From Rhodoblastus sp963748385 (GTDB lineage Bacteria; Pseudomonadota; Alphaproteobacteria; Rhizobiales; Beijerinckiaceae), in contig CAVVIQ010000007.1 in the NCBI GenBank assembly GCA_963748385.1, forward strand, positions 44,952 to 108,951: a stretch of DNA of 64,000 nt. The letters are read 5' to 3'. Both the position numbers and the translations under genes were made by a program. The notes under the pieces are model-generated. The model searched no databases, was not told where the DNA came from, and saw only the letters and a program-made list of their open reading frames with translations. This document shows, in pieces, positions 1 through 11,558 of this stretch. Numbering within the stretch: position 1 is the first letter of the stretch; every line of letters begins with the position of its first letter.

Positions 1-63
1 ATTACATGATCGCGCTGGAGCGTCCGACGGGGTAGGCGCTCGAAACAAGGGGCGGGCGCCGGA

Positions 64-375
64 ATGAAAAAACGCTTCCTGGCGTCGCTCCTCGCGATCG
101 GCGCGACCTTGAGCGGTTGCAACTGCATCCCGCCGCAACCCGCCTCCGGCGCATTCTGGTTGCCCGAAGACGCGAGGAGGCCGGAGCGGTCCCTGCGCAT
201 GGCCCTGTATGATTGCGCCCCCTACGATCCGTTCCGCGACGCCTATCTGGACAGGATCGCGGCGACGCCGGAAAGCGACCTTTATCGCTACGCGCGGGGA
301 GGAGCCCCGGCGCACGCCGCCTGCATGCGGGCGCTCGGCTGGGAAACCGCGCCCGGTCGCCTTTTCGGCTGGTGA
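64..375 (+). CDS. Small predicted lipoprotein, function unknown
   Basis: A 103-residue protein with a lipoprotein-type N-terminus: basic residues K2, K3 and R4, a hydrophobic stretch, and a lipobox LSGC that would place the lipidated cysteine at residue 19. More cysteines follow, one right after the acceptor and two in the mature part. I recognise no domain. The gene lies on the plus strand and converges on the end of the F1 ATP synthase operon, so it is not part of that operon. The hydrophobic leader argues that it is a real gene rather than a chance frame, but its role cannot be inferred from its context. Confidence 0.6.
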   Translation: MKKRFLASLLAIGATLSGCNCIPPQPASGAFWLPEDARRPERSLRMALYDCAPYDPFRDAYLDRIAATPESDLYRYARGGAPAHAACMRALGWETAPGRLFGW

Positions 376-404
376 AAAACGAAAGAGGTGGAGACCGGTG
401 AAAC

Positions 405-434
405 AAAAAGGCGCCCGTCGTCGCACTGGCGCCT
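405..434 (-). terminator. Rho-independent terminator of the F1 operon
   Basis: Read on the minus strand, the arms AGGCGCC and GGCGCCT form a perfect 7-bp stem with a 12-nt loop, followed by TTTTT. It lies 23 bp beyond the atpC stop codon, where the operon should end. Confidence 0.7.
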
Positions 435-456
435 CGTGAAACCTGCGGGCCGAGCC

Positions 457-873
457 TTACGTCCCGAGGACGGACTTCAGCTCCCTGAGCTGATCGAGCT
501 TCCCGGCCGCGGTCTTCAATTCCTCGTCCGTCTTGGCGTCGGCGAGATCATCCTCGGCGTCCCTGATGTCCTGCGCGAGCTGCGTCGTGTCGAAACGCTC
601 CAGCGGCGTCGCCTGGTCGGCCAGAATGGTCAGGCCGCTTGCGGCGACATCGGCGAAACCGCCGCCCACGACGAGCTTCTCGGGCGCCCTGTTCGTGGTT
701 TCGTAGATTTCGACGATCCCCGCCTTGAGGATCGACATGACCGGCGCATGATCCTTCAGGACCGTGAATTGGCCGTCGACGCCCGGCACGACCACGGACT
801 CGACTTCGCCCGAAAACAGCAGCTTTTCTGGCGAGACCAGCTCGAAGTGAAAAGTCGTCATCACTCTCTCCAA
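457..873 (-). CDS. atpC: F1 ATP synthase epsilon subunit
   Basis: The 138-residue epsilon subunit of the F1 sector. It sits in the central stalk with gamma and couples rotation to the membrane ring. The N-terminal beta-sandwich is typical of the family (FHFELVSPEKLLFSGEVESV near the start, then GVDGQFTVLKDHAP), followed by a short helical C-terminal part, a normal length for alphaproteobacteria. It is the last gene of the minus-strand operon, 51 bp after atpD, and is followed by a clear terminator. The identification is firm. Confidence 0.95.
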   Translation of the reverse strand: MERVMTTFHFELVSPEKLLFSGEVESVVVPGVDGQFTVLKDHAPVMSILKAGIVEIYETTNRAPEKLVVGGGFADVAASGLTILADQATPLERFDTTQLAQDIRDAEDDLADAKTDEELKTAAGKLDQLRELKSVLGT

Positions 874-924
874 CCCGGGCCTGCGCCCAAACCGACCGTT
901 TGGCGGAACGTTCGAGGTCCGTTA

Positions 925-2367
<1,443 letters not shown>

Positions 2368-2393
2368 TTTTCGTCCTCACATTCTGTAAACGG

Positions 2394-3257
2394 TCAGAGC
2401 GCTTCGGCGCCCGAGATGATTTCGATCAGTTCCTTGGTGATCATCGCCTGACGCGTCCGGTTATAGATCGTCGTCTGCTTCCTGATCATGTCGCCCGCGT
2501 TGCGCGTGGCGTTGTCCATGGCGCTCATGCGGGCGCCCTGTTCCGAAGCGGCGTTTTCCAGCAGAGCGCGGAAAATCTGCACGGAAATGTTGCGCGGCAG
2601 CAGGGCCGTGAGAATATCGTCCTGGTCGGGCTCGAATTCGTAGCACACGGCGGCGGCGCCGGCGGAAATTTCCGCCGGGACCAGCCGCTGCGCCGTCGGA
2701 ATCTGCTGAATGACCGAGCGGAATTTGGAATAGAACAGGGTGGCGACGTCGAATTCGCCCTGATCGAACATCTTGATGATTTTCTTGCCGATCGGATCGG
2801 CGTTTTCGAAGCCGATCTGGCGCAGCGCGCGCAGGTCGATGAGATCGACGATCTGCTTTTCGAACTGCCGGCGAAGCTGGTCATGGCCCTTCTTGCCGAT
2901 GCACAGAATCTTGACGATCTTGCCTTCGGCCTGCAACGCCAGCGCCTGTTCGCGCGCCAAGCGGACGATGGAGGTGTTGAAGCCGCCGCAAAGGCCGCGC
3001 TCGGCGGTGGCGACGACGAGAAGATGGGTCTCGCTCTTGCCGTTTCCGGCGAGAAGAGCAGGACCGGCGCCGGGCTCGAAGCCCGAGGCGAGATTGGCCA
3101 GCACCGTCTCCATGCGCTCGGCATAGGGACGCGCCGCCTCGACCGACGTCTGGGCGCGGCGCAGTTTCGCGGCGGCGACCATCTGCATCGCCTTGGTGAT
3201 CTTTTGCGTCGCCTTGACCGAGGCGATGCGAGTGCGAAGGTCCTTCAACGAGGCCAT
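2394..3257 (-). CDS. atpG: F1 ATP synthase gamma subunit
   Basis: The 287-residue gamma subunit, the rotor shaft of F1. The N-terminal helix begins MASLKDLRTRIASVKATQKI with the signature QMVAAAKLRRAQ. The C-terminal helix carries the other signature region, MDNATRNAGDMI, then YNRTRQAMITKELIEIISGA. The length is normal. It lies between atpA and atpD in the canonical operon order on the minus strand. Confidence 0.97.
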   Translation of the reverse strand: MASLKDLRTRIASVKATQKITKAMQMVAAAKLRRAQTSVEAARPYAERMETVLANLASGFEPGAGPALLAGNGKSETHLLVVATAERGLCGGFNTSIVRLAREQALALQAEGKIVKILCIGKKGHDQLRRQFEKQIVDLIDLRALRQIGFENADPIGKKIIKMFDQGEFDVATLFYSKFRSVIQQIPTAQRLVPAEISAGAAAVCYEFEPDQDDILTALLPRNISVQIFRALLENAASEQGARMSAMDNATRNAGDMIRKQTTIYNRTRQAMITKELIEIISGAEAL

Positions 3258-3355
3258 TTTTCGTCCGCGCGACTGCCGCTCTTGCCGTCATCTCCGACGC
3301 CGCGAGCGTTCCAGGAGGCGGGCCCGCCGCGCCATGACGGAGGGCCCGGTTGATA

Positions 3356-4888
3356 TCAGGCGAAGGACTTGGTGTAGCCTTCGACGACCGCCTTCAGCTT
3401 GCCGGCGGTCTCGTCCGAGAGATCCTTGGAGGAGCGGATCGCTTCGAGAATGTCGCCATGGCTGGTGCGCAGCAGCGCGAGGAGCCCGTCCTCGTACGCC
3501 TTGATCCGGTTGACGGGCAAGGCGTCGAGATAGCCGTTGACGCCGGAATAGATCACGCAGACCTGCTCTTCCATTTTCAGCGGCGAGAACTGGGCCTGCT
3601 TGAGGAGTTCGGTCAGGCGCGCGCCGCGGTTCAGCAGGCGCTGGGTGGTGGCGTCGAGGTCCGAGCCGAATTGGGCGAAGGCGGCCATTTCGCGATATTG
3701 GGCGAGCTCGCCCTTGATCTTGCCCGCGACCTTCTTCATCGCCTTGGTCTGGGCCGAGGAGCCGACGCGCGACACCGAGAGGCCGACGTTCACCGCCGGG
3801 CGGACGCCCTGATAGAACAGGTCGGTTTCGAGGAAGATCTGGCCGTCGGTGATCGAGATCACGTTGGTCGGGATATAGGCCGACACGTCGTTGGCCTGGG
3901 TCTCGATCACCGGCAAGGCGGTCATCGAACCGGCGCCGTTGTCCTCGTTGAGCTTGGCGGCGCGCTCCAAAAGGCGGGAATGGAGATAGAACACGTCGCC
4001 GGGATAGGCTTCGCGGCCCGGCGGACGGCGCAGCAGCAGCGACATCTGGCGATAGGCGACCGCCTGCTTGGTCAGATCGTCATAGACGATCAGGGCGTGC
4101 ATGCCGTTGTCGCGGAAATATTCGCCCATGGTGGCGCCGGCGAAGGGCGCGAGGAACTGCATCGGAGCCGGATCCGAGGCGGTGGCGGCGACAATGATCG
4201 AATATTCAAGCGCGCCCTGCTCTTCGAGCACCTTCACGAACTGCGCGACGGTCGAGCGCTTCTGGCCGACCGCGACATAGACGCAGTAGAGCTTCTGGCT
4301 CTCCGGCGCGCCCTCGGCGTTGAGCGGTTTCTGGTTGAGAATGGCGTCGAGCGCGACCGCGGTCTTGCCGGTCTGGCGGTCGCCGATGATCAGTTCGCGC
4401 TGGCCGCGGCCGATCGGGATCAATGCGTCGATGGCCTTGAGGCCGGTCGCCATCGGCTCATGGACCGACTTGCGCGGAATGATGCCAGGCGCCTTCACGT
4501 CCACGCGCGAGCGCTTGGCGGCGGCGATCGGGCCCTTGCCGTCGATCGGATTGCCGAGGGCGTCGACGACGCGGCCGAGCATTTCCTTGCCGACCGGCAC
4601 GTCCACGATGGCGCCGGTGCGCTTGACCGTCTGGCCTTCGCCGATTTCACGGTCGGAGCCGAAAATCACGACGCCGACATTGTCGGCTTCGAGATTCAGC
4701 GCCATGCCGCGAATGCCGTTTGCGAACTCGACCATTTCGCCGGCCTGGACGCTGTCGAGGCCATAGACGCGAGCGATGCCGTCGCCGACGGACAGAACCT
4801 GGCCGACTTCGGTGATCTGGGCTTCATTGCCGAAATTCGCGATCTCGTTCTTCAGGATCGCGGAAATTTCTGCGGCGCGGATATCCAT
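3356..4888 (-). CDS. atpA: F1 ATP synthase alpha subunit
   Basis: The 510-residue alpha subunit with the regulatory nucleotide sites of F1. The P-loop GDRQTGKT is at residues 169-176, and the arginine-finger region follows the signature SLLLRRPPGREAYPGDVFYL. The start overlaps the atpH stop by one base (TGATG), which suggests translational coupling. The gap of about 100 bp to atpG contains no gene. The assignment is certain from conservation along the whole length. Confidence 0.98.
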   Translation of the reverse strand: MDIRAAEISAILKNEIANFGNEAQITEVGQVLSVGDGIARVYGLDSVQAGEMVEFANGIRGMALNLEADNVGVVIFGSDREIGEGQTVKRTGAIVDVPVGKEMLGRVVDALGNPIDGKGPIAAAKRSRVDVKAPGIIPRKSVHEPMATGLKAIDALIPIGRGQRELIIGDRQTGKTAVALDAILNQKPLNAEGAPESQKLYCVYVAVGQKRSTVAQFVKVLEEQGALEYSIIVAATASDPAPMQFLAPFAGATMGEYFRDNGMHALIVYDDLTKQAVAYRQMSLLLRRPPGREAYPGDVFYLHSRLLERAAKLNEDNGAGSMTALPVIETQANDVSAYIPTNVISITDGQIFLETDLFYQGVRPAVNVGLSVSRVGSSAQTKAMKKVAGKIKGELAQYREMAAFAQFGSDLDATTQRLLNRGARLTELLKQAQFSPLKMEEQVCVIYSGVNGYLDALPVNRIKAYEDGLLALLRTSHGDILEAIRSSKDLSDETAGKLKAVVEGYTKSFA

Positions 4889-5472
4889 CAGCCGACCTCT
4901 TTCATACGTGTGCGGAGCAGATTGAGTTTGGTTTTCAGCGAGGCGTCGACCATCCGCGAACCGAGCTGGACGACGATGCCGCCAATGATCGAGGGATCGA
5001 CATTGACATTGATTTTTATGGTCTTGCCGCCTGAAACCTCGCGCAGCGCCTCTTCGAGCGCCGCGTTATGATGGGCCGACAGGGGCACTGCGACGGTGAC
5101 GTCGGCGCGGGTCACGCCTTTGGCCTTGTCGTTCAGCGCCAGGAAGGCGCGGATCATGTCGGGAAGGACGAACAGCCGGCGCTTCGAGGCGACCAGCTTG
5201 ATGAAATTGGCGGTGATTCCGCCGAATCCATATTTGTCGAGAAGAGCGGAAACGGCCTTGAGCTGGTCCTCGGCGGAAAAGACCGGACTGAGGACGAGGC
5301 GCTGGAGGTCGGCGCTTTGCTCGATCATCTCCGCGAAATTGCTCAGGGCGTCGGCGACGGCGTCCGTGACGTTCTGTTCCTGGGCAAGGGAAAAAAGGGC
5401 CTGGGCGTAGCGTTCCGCGACGCCGGATGTCGGATTGGACGCCGAATTCTTGGAGTCGTCGACTTCAGCCAC
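4888..5472 (-). CDS. atpH: F1 ATP synthase delta subunit
   Basis: The delta subunit, about 194 residues, which joins the top of the alpha3-beta3 head to the peripheral stalk. The conserved parts are GVAERYAQALFSLAQEQN near the N-terminus and the C-terminal block IIGGIVVQLGSRMVDASLKT with KLNLLRTRMKE. I prefer a GTG start (protein begins VAEVDDSKNS) because a GAAAGGG ribosome-binding site lies about ten bases upstream. An in-frame ATG at 5535 would add 21 residues unlike the family. It is the first gene of the F1 operon, so the promoter should lie between 5473 and 5758, where no other gene is visible. Confidence 0.93.
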   Translation of the reverse strand: MAEVDDSKNSASNPTSGVAERYAQALFSLAQEQNVTDAVADALSNFAEMIEQSADLQRLVLSPVFSAEDQLKAVSALLDKYGFGGITANFIKLVASKRRLFVLPDMIRAFLALNDKAKGVTRADVTVAVPLSAHHNAALEEALREVSGGKTIKINVNVDPSIIGGIVVQLGSRMVDASLKTKLNLLRTRMKEVG

Positions 5473-5758
5473 GCGGAAAAACCCTTTCGAGATTGATCGA
5501 CCATCCCCCTCGAACGGTCCGGCGGCAGTCGCCACATCTTGTCGAAGGGCTGAATTTTATGGAAACGGGAAGCGGCCAGAGCCAGGCTCCCCGAAAGGCG
5601 CGGGTTCCGTAACATAGGGCGCCAGCCGGCGCAACCCTGACGAACCCGGCAAGGCATGGACGAAAGTATGGGCTTGCGACGAATTGTCAGCGAAAGGCGA
5701 AGGAATCTTGCCGGCCTTGCGTCAAAAGACGAAGGGCTGAAAATTTTCCACCGTCTTT

Positions 5759-7965
5759 TCAAAGGAAATTCTGCGGGTCGATGTCCACCGCGACCCGCAG
5801 GCCGCCCTTCGGTCTGGACACGCGCGCCAGAATGTCGCGCAGGAATGCTTGCAGATCGGCGGCGCGCGGCGCCTTGACCAGCAGGCGGAAGCGGCTCCTG
5901 CCGCGCAGCACGGCGATCGGGGCCTCGGCGGGACCGAGGACGACGATCTGCGCAGCCGGCCCCTCGGCGTCGGCCTGGGCCCGGCGCGCGACGCGCGCCA
6001 CCTCCCGCGCGTAAAGCTCGGCGGCTCCGCGATCGGAAGCTGAGACCACCAGCGCGGCGAGCCGGCCGAAGGGCGGCAGGCCGCCCTGACGGCGAACCTC
6101 GGTCTCCTCGCGGTAGAAGCGCTCGAAATCGCCGGACAGCAGCGCCTGCAGGACCGGATGATCCGGTTGAAAGGTCTGCAGGAAAGCCCGCCCTGGCCTT
6201 TCGCCGCGCCCGGCGCGGCCCGCCACCTGATTCAGGAGCTGGAACGTCCGTTCGGCGGCGCGCGGATCGCCATTGGCGAGCCCGATGTCGGCGTCCACCA
6301 CGCCGACCAAAGTCAGATGCGGGAAATGATGGCCCTTGGCGACAAGCTGGGTGCCGATGACGAGATCGAATTCGTGATTCTCCACCGCCTGCAATTCCGC
6401 GCGCATCCTTTGCGTTCCGCCCGGCATGTCCGACGAAAGCACGAGAAGCCGGGCGTCCGGGAAAAGCTCGGCGGCCTCTTCCGCGAGCCGTTCGACGCCC
6501 GGCCCGCAGGCGACCAGCGAATCCGCGGTTCCGCAGGCCGGGCACTGGTCCGGCCGGCGCTCGACATGGCCGCAATGGTGGCAGACCAGCGCCCGGCGCG
6601 CGCGATGCTCGACCAGCCAGGCCGAACAGTTCGGGCACTGGAATCTATGGCCGCAGGCGCGGCACAGGGTGAGCGGCGCATAGCCGCGCCGGTTGAGAAA
6701 AAGCAGCGCCTGTTCGCCGGCTGCGAAAATTTGTCGCAGCGCCTCAACGAGGCGCGGCGCAATCCATCTGCCGCGTGAAAAACCTTCGCGCCGCAGGTCG
6801 ATCGTCTCGATTTTGGGCAGGGCGCGGCCGGCGAAGCGGCTTTCGAGCCTCAGCCAGCCATAGCGCCCCTGCCGGGCGTTTTCGCGCGTCTCGATCGAGG
6901 GGGTCGCGGAAGCGAGCGCAATGGCGCAGGATTCGCGCTTGGCGCGCGCCACCGCCATGTCGCGCGCGTGATAGATGACGCCATCTTCCTGCTTGTAGGC
7001 CGCCTCGTGCTCCTCATCGACCACGATCAGCCGCAAGTCCTTGAAGGGCAGGAACAAAGCCGAACGGGCGCCGGCGACCGCCCTGACCTCGCCTTCGGCG
7101 GCGCCGCGCCAGATGCGCGCCCGGCGGCGCTCCGACAGGCCGGAATGCCATTCCGCCGGCGGTTGGCCGAATCTTCTGGCGAAACGTTCGAGAAACTGCG
7201 CCGTGAGGGCGATTTCCGGCATCAGGATCAGGGCCTGGCCGCCGTCCTTCAAAGCCTGGGCCACCGCCTCGAAATAGACTTCCGTCTTGCCTGAGCCGGT
7301 GACGCCCTCCAGCAGGACCGGCTTGAACGCCCGCGACGCCACCGCTTCGCGCAAGTCCCGAGCGGCTTTTTCCTGCGCCGGCGACAGAAGCGGCGCGCAA
7401 AAATCAGGATCGGGACTTCCGCCGGGCGTTTCCGGCGGCAGGGCGATCGCCTCCAGCGCGCCGTCGTCGATGAGCGCGTCCACCACCCCGGTCGAGACCC
7501 CGGCGAGGCGGGCGAGTTCGCTTTTCGAAGCCGAAAGCTCGCCGGGGAGCGCCGCCAGCACCCGCGCGCGGGCGGGCGTTGGTCGTTTCGGCGACGCGCC
7601 GGTGGCGCGGACCGCGATGCGCAGAGGTTGGTCTTCCGCGCCCTCCGCTGGCCGCGTCGCCATGCGCAGGACCATGCCGCGCGGGGCCATGGTCCAGGCG
7701 GCGATCCAGTCGAGCAGGGCGCGGAATTTCGCCGCAAGCGGCGGCAGGTCCAGCCGCTCGATGACGGGCTTGAGCTTGTCCGATGGACCGCGTCGCAGAG
7801 CCCAGACCACGCCGATCCGGGCGCGCGAGCCGAGCGAGACTTTGACGAAATCGCCCTCCGCGACTTCATTCCGTCCGGAACGCGATAGGAATAGGGCTGG
7901 TCCACCGCGACCGGGACCAGCACGTCGGCGAGTTGGGCGCAATTTTCCGCGTGACGCTCGCTCAT
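5759..7965 (-). CDS. priA: Primosomal protein N' (replication restart helicase), frameshifted near its N-terminus
   Basis: PriA is the 3'-to-5' helicase that restarts stalled replication forks. The helicase core shows Walker A GVTGSGKTEVYFE, the DEEH box (VVDEEHEAAYKQEDG), and the paired zinc-binding cysteines CRACGHRFQCPNC and CHHCGHVERRPDQCPACG. The true N-terminus starts at 7965 (MSERHAENCAQLADVLVP) and is in a different frame from the rest. The frame changes at about 7878 between YSYRVPDG and NEVAEGDFVKV, and adding one base restores continuity. The total length of 2207 nt is one short of a multiple of three. Both sides are well conserved, so a sequencing or assembly deletion is more likely than loss of the gene. 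It lies 124 bp after secA. Confidence 0.9.
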
Positions 7966-7984
7966 CCTGTCGCTCCCGGCGTCG

Positions 7985-8075
7985 GGCGAGGCGTTTGAGT
8001 CCCTTGTTTCCGCCGCGTTTTTGCGAACCGAAGGTCCGCGCAAGCGAATAACCGGCATCCACTTTTTCGCATGCG
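7985..8075 (-). repeat. Likely copy of a dispersed intergenic repeat of Hyphomicrobiales
   Basis: Read on the minus strand, the secA-priA spacer contains GCGAAAAAGTGGATGCCGGT, then TTCGGTTCGCAAAAACGCGG and a purine-rich tail ending in GACTC. From memory, this resembles a family of short dispersed intergenic sequences (AAAAGTGG..CCGGTTTTCG followed by CGCAAAAAC) seen in many genomes of this order. Only one copy is visible in this window, so its repetitive nature is prior knowledge and not shown here. Confidence 0.4.
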
Positions 8076-8089
8076 GGGCCAGAGCGGCC

Positions 8090-10897
8090 TCAGGCCAGGG
8101 CGCCGTGGCAGTGCTTGTATTTCTTGCCCGAGCCGCAGGGACAGGGCTCGTTGCGGCCGACCCGGCCCCAGCTCGCCGGATCGTTGGGGTCGCGCGCCGG
8201 CGCGGGCTCGGGGACGCCAAGGGCGCGCGGCGAAAACTCGCCGGCGTCGATCCTGGCGTTGATCTGGGCGAACGCCAGTTCATCCTCGCCGGTGGTGGGG
8301 TCGAGATGCATGGCCTGCATCGGCGGCAGCTGCGGCTCGGCGGGGCGTTCGGGAACGACTTCGATGCGCATCAGCTGGCTGGTGACCGCCTCGCGCAACT
8401 GGGTGATCAAAGCGTTGAAAAGCTCGAAGGCCTCGGACTGATATTCGTTGAGCGGATCGCGCTGGGCCAGGCCGCGCCAGCCGATGACCTGGCGCAGATG
8501 ATCGAGCACGACCAGATGCTCCCGCCACAGGTGGTCGAGCGTCTGGAGCAGCACCTGCTTTTCGATATAGCGGGTGAGATCCGGCGAATTCATTTTTTCA
8601 CGCGCCGCATAGGCTTCATCCGAAGCCGCGATCAGCTTTTCGCGCAGCTCCTCGTCGCCGATGCCTTCCTCCTTGGCCCAGTCGGCGAGCGGCGGCGTTA
8701 TATTGAGCTGGTTCTGGACCTCCTCGCCCAGGCGGGCGATGTCCCAGGCCTCGGGATAGGCGTCGTGCGGCACATGGCGCCCGACGAGATCGTCCACCAC
8801 GCCATGGCGCATTTCCGTGATGATCTCTTCGAGCGACTCCTGCGCCATCATCTCGCGGCGCTGCTCGAACACCACCTTGCGCTGGTCGTTCATGACATTG
8901 TCGAATTTCAACACGTTCTTGCGCATGTCGAAATTGCGCGCCTCGACCTTTTGCTGGGCCTTTTCCAACGCCTTGTTGATCCAGGGATGGATGATCGCCT
9001 CGCCCTCTTTCAGCCCGAGCTTGGTGAGCATGGCGTCCATGCGGTCGGAGCCGAAAATGCGCATCAGGTCGTCCTGAAGCGACAGGAAGAATTTCGACTG
9101 GCCGGGATCGCCCTGGCGTCCCGAACGGCCGCGCAGCTGGTTGTCGATGCGCCGGCTTTCATGGCGCTCGGTGCCGATGATGTAGAGCCCGCCGGCGTCC
9201 AGCGCCTTTTGCTTGAATTCCGCGACTTCCTCGCGGATCGCCTTTTCGCGGGCCTCGCGGGCTTCGCCCTCCAACCCGGCGCATTCCTGCTTGAGGCGCA
9301 TGTCGACATTGCCGCCGAGCTGAATGTCGGTGCCGCGGCCGGCCATATTGGTGGCGATGGTGATGGCGCCCGGCACGCCGGCCTCGGCGACGATATAGGC
9401 TTCCTGCTCGTGGAAGCGGGCGTTGAGCACGGCGAAATTCTTCGACGGCTTGCCGGAGCGGGCGGAGGCGTACAGCTTGTCCAGCGCGCCGGGCGCGCCG
9501 AAGTCGATCGTCTTGTAGCCCTTGGCCTTGAGGTAATCGGCCAGCTGCTCGGATTTCTCGATCGAGGTCGTGCCGACCAGCATGGGCTGGGCCTTGGCGT
9601 TGGCGCTTTCGATTTCCGTGACGATGGCCGAGAGCTTTTCCGCCGAGCTGCGATAGACCTCGTCGTCGCCGTCGAGGCGCATCACCGGCAGATTGGTCGG
9701 AATCTCGACCACGTCGAGCTTGTAGATTTCGGCGAATTCGTTGGCCTCGGTCGCCGCCGTTCCGGTCATGCCGGCGAGTTTCTTGTAGAGCCGGAAATAA
9801 TTCTGGAAGGTGATCGAGGCGAGCGTCACGTTTTCCGGCTGGACCGTTACGCCTTCCTTGGCTTCCAGCGCCTGATGCTGGCCCTCCGAATAGCGTCGGC
9901 CCGGCATCATGCGGCCGGTGAATTCGTCGATGATCACCACTTCGTCGTTGCGTACGATGTAATCCTTGTCGCGATGGAACAATTTATGGGCGCGCAGGGC
10001 CTGGTTGACGTGGTGGACCAGAGTCACATTGGCGGATTCATAGAGCGAGCCCTCGGTCAGCAGGCCGGCGTCGCGCAGCCATTGCTCGACCATCTCGTTA
10101 CCGTCCTCGGTGAGATTGACGCTGCGCTGCTTCTCGTCGAGCTCGAAATCTTCCGGACCGAGGCCGGGGATCAGCTTGTCGATGGCGTTGTATAGCTCCG
10201 ACTTGTCGTCCGAGGGGCCGGAAATGATCAGCGGCGTGCGCGCCTCGTCGATCAGGATCGAATTGACCTCGTCCACGATGGCGTAGAAATGGCCGCGCTG
10301 AACCATCTGGTTCAGCTCATATTTCATATTGTCGCGGAGATAATCGAAGCCGAATTCGTTGTTGGTGCCATAGGTGATGTCGGCGGCATAGGCCTGGGCG
10401 CGCTCGGAATCCTCGATGCCGTGGACGATGACGCCGACGCTCATGCCGAGGAAGTTATAGATGCGGCCCATATTCTCGGAGTTGCGGCGGGCGAGATAGT
10501 CGTTGACGGTCACGACATGGACGCCCTTGCCGGCGAGCGCATTGAGATAGCAGGCGAGCGTGGCGACCAAGGTCTTGCCCTCGCCGGTCTTCATCTCGGC
10601 GATCGAGCCTTCGTGCAGGACCATGCCGCCAATGAGCTGGACATCGAAATGCCGCTGGCCATAGGCGCGCTTGGCGGCCTCCCGCACCGTGGCGAATGCC
10701 GGAACCAGCAGGTCGTCGAGACTCTTGCCGGCGGCGACTTCGGCGCGGAACTCGTCGGTTCGGGCGCGCAAAGCCTCGTCGGACAGTGCCGCCAGTTCCG
10801 GCTCCAGCGCGTTGATGGCGTCGACCCGGGGCCGATAGGTCTTCAACCTGCGATCGTTGGCGGAGCCAAAAATCTTCTTCGCAAGGTTCCCCAGCAT
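8090..10897 (-). CDS. secA: Preprotein translocase ATPase SecA
   Basis: The 935-residue motor ATPase of the Sec export pathway. From the chosen start MLGNLAKKIFGSANDRRLK, Walker A (TGEGKT) is at residues 104-109. DEVNSILIDEARTPLIISG marks NBD1, the ARFHEQEAYIVAEAG and NMAGRGTDIQLGG regions mark NBD2, and the C-terminus is a zinc-binding SEC-C motif CPCGSGKKYKHCH that contacts SecB and ribosomes. The start at 10897 has an AAAGGTCG ribosome-binding site. The frame is open 57 codons further upstream, but that stretch is not SecA-like. The 260 bp upstream hold no gene that I can see and should contain the promoter. Confidence 0.97.
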   Translation of the reverse strand: MLGNLAKKIFGSANDRRLKTYRPRVDAINALEPELAALSDEALRARTDEFRAEVAAGKSLDDLLVPAFATVREAAKRAYGQRHFDVQLIGGMVLHEGSIAEMKTGEGKTLVATLACYLNALAGKGVHVVTVNDYLARRNSENMGRIYNFLGMSVGVIVHGIEDSERAQAYAADITYGTNNEFGFDYLRDNMKYELNQMVQRGHFYAIVDEVNSILIDEARTPLIISGPSDDKSELYNAIDKLIPGLGPEDFELDEKQRSVNLTEDGNEMVEQWLRDAGLLTEGSLYESANVTLVHHVNQALRAHKLFHRDKDYIVRNDEVVIIDEFTGRMMPGRRYSEGQHQALEAKEGVTVQPENVTLASITFQNYFRLYKKLAGMTGTAATEANEFAEIYKLDVVEIPTNLPVMRLDGDDEVYRSSAEKLSAIVTEIESANAKAQPMLVGTTSIEKSEQLADYLKAKGYKTIDFGAPGALDKLYASARSGKPSKNFAVLNARFHEQEAYIVAEAGVPGAITIATNMAGRGTDIQLGGNVDMRLKQECAGLEGEAREAREKAIREEVAEFKQKALDAGGLYIIGTERHESRRIDNQLRGRSGRQGDPGQSKFFLSLQDDLMRIFGSDRMDAMLTKLGLKEGEAIIHPWINKALEKAQQKVEARNFDMRKNVLKFDNVMNDQRKVVFEQRREMMAQESLEEIITEMRHGVVDDLVGRHVPHDAYPEAWDIARLGEEVQNQLNITPPLADWAKEEGIGDEELREKLIAASDEAYAAREKMNSPDLTRYIEKQVLLQTLDHLWREHLVVLDHLRQVIGWRGLAQRDPLNEYQSEAFELFNALITQLREAVTSQLMRIEVVPERPAEPQLPPMQAMHLDPTTGEDELAFAQINARIDAGEFSPRALGVPEPAPARDPNDPASWGRVGRNEPCPCGSGKKYKHCHGALA

Positions 10898-11159
10898 CGA
10901 AATCGACCTTTCAGCGCGGCGGCCCTGCCCCGCGATCCCTGGACGCCGGCGCGTCGTAGTCCTGGCCGGCGAAACGCGCCGCCCCATTTGGGGAGCCATG
11001 GCGCGAGAAACAAGACGCCGCGCCTTGTTCTCGACGACCGCGACAATTTTTTGACGGAAGCCGCGCAAAGGCGCAAAAAGCCGGCAATCCGGCCGCGCGA
11101 GAGATAGAAGCGCCGCGCCGGCTTGTCAACGCGGCCGCTCTGTCGAGGAAAGATCCGCG

Positions 11160-11552
11160 TCAGCGCGCCCGCCTCCAGGTTTCGCCGCCGCAAAGCCCGC
11201 CGCCTGGCAGGCAGCCCTGGACCCGCAGATGATCGGCGTCCGCGCCCTGCGAGATTTCGCCGTCGTAGATCTTGCCGTTGTCGAGATTGAAGATCCGGCC
11301 CTTCCAGACATTGCCGGAGCGCCGGAGATTCAACAGGATTTTCCGCCCGACCGCCGATTTCTCGCCCGGGGCGGGCTTGGGCGCGGCGGCGACAAAACCG
11401 CAGACGCCGCCTCCGCACGGGACGATGCGAATGAGCGCCGTGCCGTCGGCGACCCGCCACAGGCCGAACGGGAAATGCGCGGCAATGGCGGCGGGCGATC
11501 CGAAAGCCGCGACAAGAAGTAATAAGGAGGAAAGGACGAGGGCTTTTTTCAT
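11160..11552 (-). CDS. DUF2147 family secreted protein
   Basis: A 130-residue protein with a signal peptide (KK then a leucine-rich core, likely cleaved after the AIAA near residue 25). The mature part reads FGLWRVADGTALIRIVPCG, then GRKILLNLRRSGNVWKGRIF and NLDNGKIYDGEI, which matches the DUF2147 family of small exported beta-rich proteins. Its biochemical role is unknown. It starts 6 bp after hemD and is probably cotranscribed with hemC-hemD, although the link to haem synthesis is positional only. Four cysteines in the mature part could form disulfides in the periplasm. Confidence 0.8.
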   Translation of the reverse strand: MKKALVLSSLLLLVAAFGSPAAIAAHFPFGLWRVADGTALIRIVPCGGGVCGFVAAAPKPAPGEKSAVGRKILLNLRRSGNVWKGRIFNLDNGKIYDGEISQGADADHLRVQGCLPGGGLCGGETWRRAR

Positions 11553-11558
11553 GCGTGG

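Noticed and set aside
8021..10195. A 724-codon plus-strand open frame opposite secA
   Set aside because: It is an antisense shadow of secA, without a plausible start signal or recognisable motif.
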